Assembly (NCBI RefSeq): GCF_009389715.1 | Contig: NC_052404.1 | Location: forward strand, 10,796,480 to 10,860,479 | Source: Phoenix dactylifera | Taxonomy: Eukaryota; Streptophyta; Magnoliopsida; Arecales; Arecaceae | Length of the DNA stretch: 64,000 nt | Direction: 5' to 3' | Shown: one piece after another, positions 1-9,898 of the stretch | Position numbering within the stretch: the stretch's first letter is position 1 | How the letters are laid out: every line of letters begins with the position of its first letter | Made by a program: the position numbers and the translations under genes | Notes under the pieces: generated by a model | What the model was told of the DNA's origin: nothing | What the model saw: the letters and a program-made list of their open reading frames with translations, nothing else | Database searches by the model: none

Positions 1-950
1 GGCATATGATGAGTATAGAAGAGTTGGTTTATATCAGAGTGCGCAGCGGAAGAGTGGTGGTTTGAGTTATTTTGACACTACTTATAAGTCCGGCGGCAGG
101 CCAACATAGTGAGCCACACCTGGTGGTGGTCGGCCAAAGAAGAGAAAACAAAAATAGGAGAAACTTTGCCTGTGATCAATCCGGCGATTCGCCGGCCGAA
201 TTCAAGAAAAAGAGAGAGTGGCCCAACAACCAAAAGAAAGAGGAGAGAACGACCAACCAACAAGACTCACCTTCAGCGAGCTCTTCCGATTGGATCAATG
301 GCGAAAACCCCGAGATCCTCTACGGCAACAGTCTCAAAAATCATCTCAAAATCGGTGGCGAACTTGAGTGATCAGCGGCGAGGTTCGAATGAGGATTGAG
401 ATCTCTTGAATAGACATGGAGGCTTGGTTTTTGTTAACTTCCGATGGAGTCGAAGAGGAGCCGGAGTTAGTCTCCTCTTCTGACTCAAACAGGGTACTCC
501 ATTCCTATTTTTTTTTCATTTCGTGGGGCTAAAAGACTGGGCCGGTCAAATGGACCGGCCCAGTTTATTGGGTCTCACACACTCATTGTATCAAGAGCCG
601 CACATCCATGTTACTGCAAGCCTTCTCAAATTCTTTTCTATTTCAACAATCCATGTTGTCTTGTGACGTCTCCTCTCCAGCAACTTCTAAAGCATTGTGT
701 TAGCCTTTTTACTTAGCCCTGCTCATATTACCATCTCAATTCGTTTGTATTCATTAGATTGCGCTTCCACATAAATGATCATGTTTTATTTCATCTTTGC
801 TTTAACACATCCAACCATGCACATTGTGCGTGCTTGACTCTCATTATTGCCGACTTCAAAATCTGAGGCTCAAACTACGAAACAATCAGAAAAACAATAC
901 CCATAAAAGTACTATTAATAAATGAGTTTATTAAACTCGAAACACAGCAT
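1..950. other. Non-genic or unrecognised flank
   Basis: I see no convincing gene here. Short open frames at 72-399 exist on both strands but lack family features. The left 400 bases resemble repeat-derived DNA, being rich in GGCCGGCC-like words. A perfect short inverted word (GGGCCGGTC / GACCGGCCC) lies near 540-560. The remainder to 950 is AT-rich intergenic sequence upstream of the MAKR-type gene. Confidence 0.4.
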
Positions 951-1000
951 TTAGTGGAGGTAAAGAGAGACAAGTTCAAAAGAGAACAAAATATGGGTCA

Positions 1001-1008
1001 TATAAATT
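1001..1008 (+). promoter_or_regulatory. Candidate TATA box of the MAKR4-like gene
   Basis: TATAAATT lies about 277 bases upstream of the ATG at 1278. The DNA between is C/T-rich (CCTCCCCCTCCTCCC near 1145), as is common in plant 5' leaders. The placement is inferred; no transcription start is visible from sequence alone. Confidence 0.4.
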
Positions 1009-1277
1009 GCGTGGGAGCCCACAAGAAGTCTCCCCATTATGCATGCATCTCTTATCCTGGATGCCTTCCAATTTCCAAATCTCTGACGACAGCCCCCTCA
1101 TGGTTCTCTCTTATTTGGCTCCATTCCTACTTTAAAGCTTGCCCTCCCCCTCCTCCCTTCCCAAGGTCACCACCACCAACTCCATTCCATACCCACATCA
1201 TCAAGCAAGCCCTGAAAACATCTGGAGGGAGAAAATACTGAATAGAGCTGCAATTGCTAGCCACCGCAACACTGGTA

Positions 1278-2338
1278 ATGGCAAGGGCCCTCCCTCCCTA
1301 TGACCACTTGGTAGAAGAAGACTACATAGACTTGGATATCAGCCCTGTCACCTTCTTGTGCTGCACCACATCCTCTCCTCCACATTCTCGAGAATTTGAA
1401 TTCCAAGTATCTACCAACCCAAGAGATGGAGAAGCCACCACTTCTCCTGCCGATGAGCTCTTCTACAAAGGAAAGCTCCTCCCTCTACACTTCCCGCCTC
1501 GAATGGTTCAGAAGCTCCTCCAGAGCTCCACCACCCCACCTCATGGAGAGTTTCCAGAAGCCTTCGAAGAGAAGACGACCACAACTCCCACCACCACCAC
1601 CACAAGCACTCCATTTGAGTCCTGCGACATCTCCCTCGACACTTCTTGCTGCGTTGCTGGAGAGATGAATTCAGAGGACTGCTGCTTCGAATGCTCTACC
1701 GGGCTCGTTCATTCAAAACCGAAGAAGAAGTCTTGGTCCAAGAGGCTCGAGTTGGTCAGGCGGTCATCTCCGGGTCTCGGGCTGAAGGCTTCGCGAGCTT
1801 ACCTCAAGTCTCTCTTCACGAAATCAGGCTGCGCAGACGAGTCATGCGCAGCTCCTAAAGCCAAGGAGCGCTCAAATGGCTACGTGATGGCAGGGGAGAA
1901 GGGCCCATTTGGCGAAATTCAGAGAGAGAGATACTTAGCGGCAGACGACAGTGCTGCTGCTATCCTTACGAGCATTGACGGTGGGAAACGAAGTGAAGAA
2001 GAGAGCGGTCACAGAAAGTCCCTCTCTGGTATCATTAAGTGGAATTCGACAATGAAATCTTCATCATGCTCTTCCTCCTCCTCCTCCTCCTCCTCCTCCT
2101 CCTCCTTCACAAGTGCAAATTCGAGTGGATACCCCGACCACAGACTCTGAAGAGGAGCAGCAGTGTGAATTCGGAGGTGGAGAGCTCGATCCAGGGGGCG
2201 ATAGCCTACTGCAAGAAGTCCCAGCAGCTAGTGTGCGCGAGAAAGAGTGCAAGTGATGTTGGGTATTGCTCTTCGTCTGCTCCTAGGATTGCTGCAGCTT
2301 GCGTGAATCAACAGAGGCCCGGGCTTCGCCGGGGATGA
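1278..2338 (+). CDS. Membrane-associated kinase regulator, MAKR4-like (1-base frameshift)
   Basis: This is probably a MAKR-family protein, a small unstructured protein recruited to the plasma membrane that tunes receptor kinases; MAKR4 acts in lateral-root auxin signalling. The family pattern is visible. MARALPPYDHLVEEDYIDLD is the N-terminus, EFEFQ follows, TTSPADELFYKGKLLPLHFP comes next, and basic stretches (KPKKKSWSKR) fit lipid binding. A poly-serine run follows at 2073-2106. The ATG at 1278 is chosen over the in-frame TTG at 1254 because the family begins there. The frame opened at 1278 stops at 2150. The conserved C-terminal block LKRSSSVNSEVESSIQGAIA continues in another frame to the stop at 2338. 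One missing base near 2145-2150 explains this, with no room for an intron. The break is either a real null mutation or a sequence error. No other intron is evident. Confidence 0.85.
2073..2106 (+). repeat. (TCC)n microsatellite encoding poly-serine
   Basis: About eleven TCC triplets run inside the MAKR4-like coding region and give a poly-Ser tract. They are length-unstable by nature but in triplet register, so they cannot by themselves explain the 1-base frame break 40-50 bases downstream. Confidence 0.9.
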
Positions 2339-3014
2339 TGAGGATAAGATCAGTCATTATGTATGCGAATCCTGTGAGTTTTTCTCCTACTAGTTTTTGA
2401 GGCTTTCAATCTTGCTGAGCTTTAGTTTCGCTGGAAATGGCTAAGGAATCCAAGCTTAAGTGTATGCCAAGATGAAAAAGATCAAATCCAATCTAAAATC
2501 GCACTCTTGAAATCTTGTAAGGTTGTATTTTTGATTATGTTCACTCCTTGAAATCTAGCCAATAATCATAAGCACGACATATAATAAACTGTTCCATCTG
2601 ATTGCGTCCGGATCATGCTACATCTTTCACTCTTTCATCTGTCCAAAATCATTGGCCATGGTTAGAAACAACCTTGTTCACAACTTAAATCATATTTGCC
2701 CTGCCAATGCGACTCTTTTCTTATCTACAGATTCAAAAGAAAAAAGAAGAACCTCCTTTCTTGATCAAGCCTTCATGGATTTTACACAAAGGTGCCCTCT
2801 CCTTCCCTAAGCACGAGACTCAAATAGTTCCATGAGCCTCAATGCAGAGCCGCGTTGCACCAGAACCAGCTTCAATAGAGATGCTATTCCAGCAGCTCAA
2901 AATTGCCAAACAAGTTCCAATTTCCCATGACCATGCCTGTATCCAGGATTGGTCCAGTTAACGCAGGCTAACCTGGGGTAAATAAATGGCAACCAACTTC
3001 AGATGAAAAGGAAC
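2339..3014. other. Intergenic, convergent 3' ends
   Basis: This stretch lies between the MAKR4-like stop and the stop of the minus-strand exon at 3015-3280, so it should hold both 3' UTRs. It is AT-rich with no coding pattern that I recognise. Confidence 0.4.
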
Positions 3015-3280
3015 TCAAGTGGGGGGAAGACTTTTCACTTCCAAGTGAGCCAATGACATCATTTCCTCCACCAGAATAGCAGTTGAAGCAATCTGAGCAA
3101 ATTTGCCTGTCAACTTGTACAGGTCTGAAAAAAGTACTAGCTGTTGCCACACTTCATCTAATCCTTTAGTTCGTATACTTGAGGACAGATGCTCCTCCTT
3201 CCCCAGGTTCGTAGCAAGTTCCCAAGCCTCAGCTGTGTCAAGGGGATTCAGTGTCTCTTCGTAAATAACAGGAGGTGGGT
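3015..3280 (-). CDS. Terminal coding exon of an unrecognised gene
   Basis: On the minus strand an acceptor (..CGCCAG) at 3281-3286 is followed by 87 uninterrupted codons and a TGA at 3015-3017. The frame starts with two bases of a split codon, and an in-frame TGA just upstream of the acceptor marks the exon border. The peptide reads like a soluble helical protein: PPPVIYEETLNPLDTAEAWE near its start, then GLDEVWQQLVLFSDLYKLTG and ILVEEMMSLAHLEV. I do not recognise the family. No matching upstream exon is visible in the 245 bases before the retrotransposon at 3531. The rest of the gene probably lies beyond the element (right of 16561), which would then sit in an intron on the same strand. Alternatively this is a leftover fragment of a gene broken by the insertion. 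Confidence 0.55.
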
Positions 3281-3525
3281 CTGGCGATCACAGTTAAAAT
3301 ACAAAGTCCTTGTGGCGAAAAGCATGCAGGAATTGCTGATGAGAACATGATGGACAATGTACGCTACGTTGCTAGTGAGAAAAATTGAACAAAAAATTTA
3401 AAATTTCCGCAGAGACATAATCTAACTCATAAAACTGCTGTTATTCTGCATGCACTCGAGGAATTTTTTAACTTGGTGTCTTCATAGGGTTGGTTTCTTT
3501 GATTAATTATGAGATGGTTTGAATG

Positions 3526-3530
3526 GTAAG
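3526..3530. repeat. Target-site duplication, left (GTAAG)
   Basis: GTAAG directly abuts the left LTR end TGTTG and is repeated exactly at 16562-16566 after the right LTR end CAACA. A 5-bp duplication is the normal product of Ty3/gypsy integrase, and its preservation shows the two LTRs belong to a single insertion. Confidence 0.93.
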
Positions 3531-4733
3531 TGTTGCTGGAAATTGGACCCGGGGGCCACCGTGAAGCCGGGGAAGGAGGAGCTCCGCTGCTGCAGGGGGC
3601 GGACGGTGGTGCGCCGGCTGGCTGCGTCCTCCGCCGGGGGGCGTGGGAGCGTCCGAAGAGGGGTGGTGCGTCCAGTCCTGTCCTGTCCTGCAAAAAAGCC
3701 GGTGGCCGGGCTCCCCGGCGCCGGCCCTCCGATGCCTAAGTCAGAGGGGGCAAGTATGTGGAGAGAGCAGGGGAGAGAGTATGTGGAGAAGACAAGAGAA
3801 TCTCGTGTTCAATTGTGTCTGTGTTGTTTTCTTCCTTTTTCCCCCGGTCTAGGAGGGTTCTCTCCAGCTCCGGGTTCTTTCTCTTGTTTTTTTTTGGTCC
3901 TCCCCCCTTTTCCCTCCAGGTTTCCTTTTATAGGAGGGTTTTTGTTACCTGGGAGGTGACAGGAGGTTTGTCCTGTTTTGTAATAATTGGGCACCATGTG
4001 GCCCATTAATGGCGTAATGGAGAACGGGACCGGATCAGACCGGAATCAGGGAGTTGTCACGGTCGATCGGACCTGTTGGAGTGGTTGAACCGCCGGCTGC
4101 GGCGGGCCTGGGGTCCGTAGATGGTAAGTGCATTTATTACCGAATGAACTGGCGGTCAGGGAGAGCCATACGTTCTGATGGTTCGGTGATCCGGAGATCG
4201 TCTTGGGCCGTGTTCATTAAATGCCTGAGTGCATCGGAGACTTGAGGGAGTCTCATGCATTAATGGCAGGTCGTGCCGAACGCCTGAGGAGATCTTATGC
4301 CTTGATGGCTTGGAGATAGTGGCAGGTCGCAAGCCGTAGGAGTTGTCAAGTCCTTTGGACTTTAGGCGGAGGTTGATCATTTGGTCAAGGCATCGGCTCG
4401 GCGAGGGTGCCGAGCCGAGCTGATCGCCCAATGGGGCGCCCTGTGGCGGGGCTGTTTTTGAGTACTCCTGGTCGGCGCCCTTTAGGCGAGCACCTTCTAG
4501 CAGAGCGCCTCGGCGCTGTCTTTGGTCGGCACTTTCTAACCGAGCGGCTTATTTTGGTTGGGCACCTCTTGGCGCGCACTCTGGTCGGCGCCTTCTAGTC
4601 GAGCGCCTTCCTGGTCGGCATCCTTTGGCCGAGCAGCTTTCTGGTCGGCGCTCTTTGGCCGAGCGCCTTTCCGGTCGGCGCTCTCTAGCCGAGCACCTCC
4701 GTGGCGGTATGACTTGGGGTTTTTCCCCCAACA
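3531..4733 (-). repeat. LTR, element 3' copy
   Basis: A 1203-bp LTR, nearly identical to 15356-16561. It starts TGTTGCTGGAAATTGG and ends TTTTTCCCCCAACA on the plus strand. It contains a TATA motif on the element strand (TATAAAAG, plus-strand 3925-3932) and the array of short GC-rich hairpins at about 4455-4702. Confidence 0.95.
4455..4702. repeat. U3 array of GC-rich hairpin repeats
   Basis: About eight imperfect units of 25-30 bases repeat in tandem, each like GGTCGGCGCTCTTTGGCCG followed by AGCGCC. Each unit is itself an inverted repeat (GGCGCTC..GAGCGCC with a short loop). The same array occurs in the other LTR at about 16285-16531, so it is an old property of the family. Confidence 0.8.
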
Positions 4734-4746
4734 CTACCCCCCGACT
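4734..4746 (-). promoter_or_regulatory. Polypurine tract
   Basis: On the minus strand GTCGGGGGGTAG directly precedes the 3' LTR start TGTTGGGGG. This is the expected place and composition for second-strand priming. Confidence 0.65.
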
Positions 4747-5122
4747 TCCGAGTTCCAGTTGGCTACCAGCTGGAGCGTGGGAAGTAGCTTTAGTTGGGGC
4801 ACTACGGATTCCGAAAATTTTAATTTGTTGCGCGTTTTGAATTATCGAGCGCTTTGAGGTGCCTTTAATAGGCGGCGTCTCTCTTTTCCCGAAGAGTCTC
4901 ATTATTGGGGCACTTTTTGCGAAGCGTCCTCGCGTCGTGGGCTCATGATGGGGCCGCACGATCTTCGATTGCGGACGCCTTTCCGCACGATCCGATGGGG
5001 CGCTTCGATGTTCGAAGCGCTAGCCCTAATTAAATGCGTCGTTCTGTCTTTTAGACCGACACGTGTTATCATCTAACCGGGACGCAGCGTTTTCTTCGCT
5101 GATCCGGGCCGTTGGGGAGGTC

Positions 5123-5130
5123 TATATAAA
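5123..5130 (+). promoter_or_regulatory. TATA box of the antisense additional gene
   Basis: TATATAAA within GGTCTATATAAACTCTCC lies about 140 bases before the ATG at 5268, followed by a C/T-rich leader. It points along + and so opposes the gag-pol direction. This supports an independent transcription unit inside the element. Confidence 0.65.
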
Positions 5131-5267
5131 CTCTCCTCCGGCCCCCTGTCCTCTTTCTATTGCTTTCTGCTTCCAGCTTCCTATTCTTCCAGTCTTCCTC
5201 AGACCGAAGTCCCTTTTCTCCGGCATCTTTCCAAGGTCCCCCTTCTTTTTGATTTCCCTCTCTTGTA

Positions 5268-7494
5268 ATGGGTTCGTCGCCTAGCGAAGTAGTATCCACC
5301 ATGAGTGTCCTGGAGGTCGAGATGACCGAAGAGTGGTTTTTTCCTCTTCACGGGTTCCGTTTGGAACCCGCCAGGCGAAGGGATCGGGTAACCGATCCTC
5401 CGGTAGGCTGGATCGGAGTGCACTCGGAGTCACTCTGGGCCGGCCTCCGATTTCCTCTTCACGGCTTTGTGAATGAGTTGCTGGCGGTATGCCAGTTGGT
5501 TCCGGCGCAACTCACTCCAAACGCTTGGAGAGCAGTGATGGGTTTCCTGTCACTGTGTTTACTACAGGGGATTCCTACCTCTGTCAACGTCTTCCGGCGA
5601 CTTTTTATTTTCAAGTCGAACCCGGGAGACGGGGAGTGGCTCTACATTGCCCTCCGGGTGGGTCGGCCACTTTTTCATGGTGCCCCCTCATCCATTCATG
5701 GTTGGAAGGAGAAATTCTTCTTCCTGGGTTCTGAACGGTCCTGGGGGTTTGACCCCAGGTGGAGGCCGGCCCAACTTAAATCCATCAACAGGCTCCCCCA
5801 GCTTTCTCCCGCGTGAGCAGGAGATCTTCGATATCATCCGCAGCCTTGGGGATGGGATTTGGCTGAACGGCCTCATTAGCGAGGACGCCCTGGTGAACGT
5901 GGGCTTGAGCTCGGCACGTCCTCAGGGTAAGGATAGTTATAGCAACTTCTTATTTCCTTATTGTTCTAATGTTCTAATTTTGCTTATCTTTGCAGACATC
6001 GCAAAAATGGTGACCAAGAGCGAAGTCCTTTTCGCCCGCTTCCAGAAGAGGGCGGCCGAACTCTCAGGAGAACCGACCGAGCCGAGGAAGAAAGCAAAGA
6101 CCTCGGCTAAGACCTCGACGAAGACCTCGACGACCACAACAGTTGAGGCGCATGCCTCTCGCTCCGTGCGCCCTGAGGCTGGTCGGGGAGAGGGCGTGGG
6201 CTCTGGTGGAGCCACGACGGCACTTCCATGTCCGGTGCCGATTTCGCAAGTCCCTGGTCGGCGGGAAGCTCCAAATTCTGACCAGGGAGGGAGGACCTCA
6301 ACAGATCTGGCACTCGCACGCCCCACCTCTACCACGCAGCGGTCCGGTCAGCCGTCTACTCGACCCCAATTCCCCAGCTCTGAGCCGGGGAATAGCCAAG
6401 AAGCAACGGGGTTGGCCGCACCCAGGCCAGCTGAGGCTGGTCTGGCGGGTTCTTCGGGTCCTCAGGAGCGGGTGCCTTACGCTCCTGGATGGGCTGTTTT
6501 CGAGGGTGACTCGGCCCTCGATAATGCACAAGTGGCGCGCGAAGTTCTTCGGGTCGCGCTGCTCCCGGCCGACCAGGCCAAAATTCGGTCCATGAACTAC
6601 GGCGAGTTCATGGACTCTGCTATTTGCTCTTCCATCCGAGTAAGTCAACTTTTATCTCTGTGCAAATTTGTGTTTCGGCTTAAAACTGTTTCTCACATGT
6701 CCCTCTTGCAGCGCCTCCACGAGACCGAGACGATGATTCACATCATCCAGGACTATCGGGACCGGGCCCGAAGGCATCAAAGGGGGCGCGAGGAGGCCGA
6801 AACAAAGTTCCTCGCGTCTGAGGCCGAGCAGAAAGTGCTTCAAGCGAAGCTAGGGGCGGCCGAAGACGAGGTTCGGACTCTGGTCGCCGAACTTGAAGAG
6901 GAGAAGGGCGCGCACTCTTTGACTATGTCTGAAGTGCGCGCCGCGGAGGCCCGCCGGACGGAGGCCGAATCGTCGCTCGCTATACGCGAGCAGGAGGTGG
7001 GGGAGGCTCGAATAAAGGTCCGAGACCTCGAGATCGGTCTACTTGACGTGCAATCTCTGCTCGCGGATCGCGAGAGAGAAATAAAGATTTTGGAGCGGAA
7101 GGCCGCCTACCACGAGGCTCGAGAGAAGGAGGCCCGGGAGCAGGCCCAGGACGCCGTCAAGCTCTTCCGCGAATCGGAAGAGTTTCGCGACTTGATGGAA
7201 GAGGAAGGCGTCAATGGTCTCATCCAGGGCTTCAAGGACTTCCGCAATCAGTTGCGGCGACTTCTCCCAGATTTCGACCTTAGCCTGCTTCAACCAGGCG
7301 CTGGGGTCGAAAATCCAGAAGCGGAGGCGGAGGTAGAGGTTCCAACCTCTGGCGGGACCGACCAGAAGGGTCAAGCTGAAGAAGGCGAGATCGCTCTCGA
7401 GGTCACCGAGGCAGCTCCCAAAGCCACCGTGGGGGCCTCGGCCGCAGAAGAGCCAACTATTCCTGAAGTCGCCGGGCCTGGGCCCTTGGTGTAG
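5268..7494 (+). CDS. Tat-element additional ORF, antisense, two introns, coiled coil
   Basis: This is the extra gene that many Tat retrotransposons carry between pol and the 3' LTR, and it is antisense here as in Grande. The first part (5268-5816) matches the plant gypsy-associated domain pattern, with FPLHGFVNELLAVCQLVPAQ then LTPNAWRAVMGF. The last part is a long Glu/Ala/Arg-rich coiled coil (roughly 6720-7240) with an acidic tail. Two classical short introns are visible: 5927-5995 (GTAAGG..TTTGCAG) and 6640-6711 (GTAAGTC..TTGCAG). Both are multiples of three. Joined, they leave an uninterrupted frame from about 5817 to the TAG at 7494. The first part stops at 5816, and a 1-base insertion near 5812 accounts for the frame change. 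The function is unknown. Proposed roles for the family are speculative. Confidence 0.8.
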
Positions 7495-8014
7495 TTTTCC
7501 CCTTTTTCCTATCTTCTTTTTCTTTTTTGTAAGCCGGAGCGGCCTCTATACTTTGTTAAGGCCGGGTCCGAGCTCTTGTACTAGGCCTCCGGGCTTTTTG
7601 GAAATGAATATTCATTTGTGTGGAAATTCGTCTATTGTAGTTTAAACAAGTTTCTCTGCTCGGATCTGTTTTAGGTTCCGAGGATATGGGCTCTAGGGCC
7701 TGAGCTTTTTCCGCCACAGGGTTGAGTTAGAGTTTGGCTTGCCGAGCTCCATTGCTCGGTTCTTCGACTAATGGTGTAGCAACGCTTGTGCTTATACAAG
7801 GGTTTGGGCTCGGAATGTTTTTCCGAGCCTAGTCCAGAATTCGACTAAGCCCTAGGGCGGTCGTTAGGACTTGGGACTTCTTAATGCGACGAATTTCGAA
7901 TCCGAGCCTCGGGTTGCCGGGGCGAACCGGATTCTTTTCTTACAAATGGACTGCATACCCGTCAGCCCGTGACGGGAATTCACCGGACTTGCAACAATGT
8001 GTCGGTGTCATGAG
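7495..8014. other. 3' region of the antisense gene, spacer
   Basis: Non-coding spacer after the antisense gene. It is T-rich at first (7500-7530), with AATGAATATTCATT near 7601 as a possible polyadenylation context. After that come stretches rich in CCGAGC/GCTCGG words like those in the LTR and arrays. Confidence 0.45.
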
Positions 8015-8645
8015 CATCCAATAATGGGTAATGTAAAAACATTAAATAAATGGGTACCTTGTACCGTATGCGTCCTTGCGCCGAGGCGACTGAAGACGCT
8101 TCTCTGCTCGGACTCCGTTCTTCGAGGACGTCGGCAGAGAAATCCAATAATACGTAATGTAAAAACATTAAATAAATGGGTACCTTGTACCGTATGCGTC
8201 CTTGCGCCGAGGCGACTGAAGACGCTTCTCTGCTCGGACTCCGTTCTTCGAGGACGTCGGCAGAGAAATCCAATAATACGGTAATGTAAAAACATTAAAT
8301 AAATGGGTACCTTGTACCGTATGCGTCCTTGCGCCGAGGCGACTGAAGACGCTCCTCTGCTCGGACTCCGTTCTTCGAGGACGTCGGCAGAGAAATCCAA
8401 TAATACGTAATGTAAAAACATTAAATAAATGGGTACCTTGTACCGTATGCGTCCTTGCGCCGAGGCGACTGAAGACGCTTCTCTGCTCGGGACTCCGTTC
8501 TCGAGGACGTCGGCAGAGAAATCCAATAATACGTAATGTAAAAACATTAAATAAATGGGTACCTTGTACCGTATGCGTCCTTGCGCCGAGGCGACTGAAG
8601 ACGCTTCTCTGCTCGGACTCCGTTCTTCGAGGACGTCGGCAGAGA
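8015..8645. repeat. Tandem array A, five ~126-bp units
   Basis: Five head-to-tail units start near 8015, 8141, 8267, 8394 and 8520. Each has AATCCAATAATACGTAATG, then GGGTACCTTGTACCGTATGC, then a GC-rich half ending GGACGTCGGCAGAG. Units are nearly identical apart from single-base indels such as an extra G at about 8281 and changes around 8490. Open frames crossing the array on both strands are by-products of the 126-bp period being a multiple of three. Confidence 0.95.
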
Positions 8646-8761
8646 AATCCATCGATGAAGGGACGAGCCGAGCTCATTGGTTGAAGCTGGGTAAAGAATG
8701 AGCCGTGCTCGTGTTGGCCAATAAAGACAACATCCCAACATATCGGGGCATCCCGATGAAC

Positions 8762-9643
8762 CGGGGCGTCTCGACGTCTCGAGGCATCCCGGCCGAGGTC
8801 GGGGTAGGAGCACGAGCCGAGCTCAACAATCGATGGAGCACGAGCCGAGCTCGTCCGGTCAGAGAGGACCACTACTCAGTAGTCGATGGAGCACGAGCCG
8901 AGCTCGTCCGGTCAGAGAGGACCGCTACTCAGTAGTCGATGGAGCACGAGCCGAGCTCGTCCGGTCCTCTCTGTAGTCGATGGAGCACGAGCCGAGCTCG
9001 TCCGGTCAGAGAGGACCGCTACTCAATAGTCGATGGAGCACGAGCCGAGCTCGTCCGGTCAGAGAGGACCGCTACTCAGTAGTCGATGGAGCACGAGCCG
9101 AGCTCGTCCGGTCAGAGAGGACCGCCTACTCACTAGTCGATGGAGCACGAGCCGAGCTCGTCGGTCAGAGAGGACCGCTACTCAATAGTCGATGGAGCAA
9201 CGAGCCGAGCTCGTCCGGTCAGAGGACCGCTACTCAATAGTCGATGGAGCACGAGCCGAGCTCGTCCGGTCAGAGAGGACCGCTACTCAGTAGTCGATGG
9301 AGCACGAGCCGAGCTCGTCCGGTCAGAGAGGACCGCTACTCACTAGTCGATGGAGCACGAGCCGAGCTCGTCCGGTCAGAGAGGACCGCTACTCAATAGT
9401 CGATGGAGCACGAGCCGAGCTCGTCCGGTCAGAGGACCGCTACTCAATAGTCGATGAAGCACGAGCCGAGCTCGTCCGGTCAGAGAGGACCGCTACTCAG
9501 TAGTCGATGGAGCACGAGCCGAGGCTCGTCCGGTCAGAGAGGACCGCTACTCAGTAGTCGATGGAGCACGAGCCGAGCTCGTCCGGGGCGTCCCGACGCC
9601 TCGGGGCATCCTGACCGTGGCCAGGGTAGGAGAACGAGCCAAG
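8762..9643. repeat. Tandem array B, fifteen ~53-bp units bracketed by direct repeats
   Basis: Units begin CGATGGAGCACGAGCC at 8831, 8884, 8937, 8979, 9031, 9084, 9138, 9190, 9242, 9295, 9348, 9401, 9452, 9505 and 9559. The third is shortened to about 42 bp by loss of part of the unit. Each holds GAGCCGAGCTCG and GGTCAGAGAGGACC, both partly self-complementary. A related ~60-bp block (CGGGGCGTC..GACG..GGGGTAGGAG type) lies at both ends, about 8762-8822 and 9584-9643, so the array looks inserted or expanded within a duplicated segment. Confidence 0.93.
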
Positions 9644-9898
9644 CTCGCTGATGGAGAGCGCACCATAAACTCATGGACATCTTCAGGGAGTCCTCGCAGG
9701 TACTCCATCCCGACGGTATCAGGGCATCCCAAACCGTGGTTAGGGAAGAAGAATAAACCTGATGCCATGGGATAATCAAGAAAATTGGTGAGCTCGGAAT
9801 AAGTCCGCAAACCATCAGTTTATCGTGAAATGAAATTCATAGAGTGAAATTCATAGAATGGAATTTAATGGTTGAATAATGAGGGACCCCTTAGGGTT
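9644..9898. other. Spacer between array B and pol
   Basis: Non-coding. A weaker third copy of the bracket block (CATCCCGACGGTATCAGGGC near 9705) and a short direct duplication GTGAAATTCATAGA near 9825-9860 are present. Confidence 0.5.

Noticed and set aside
72-399. Overlapping plus-strand open frames at the left edge
   Set aside because: Compositionally odd, no start context or family pattern, and mutually overlapping frames. They look like repeat-derived sequence.
8008-8872. Long minus-strand frames over array A
   Set aside because: The repeat period (126) is a multiple of three, so frames stay open automatically. The protein is just the repeated unit.
8831-9590. CRISPR-like look of array B
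   Set aside because: The units are contiguous 53-bp tandem copies with no unique spacers, inside a plant retrotransposon.
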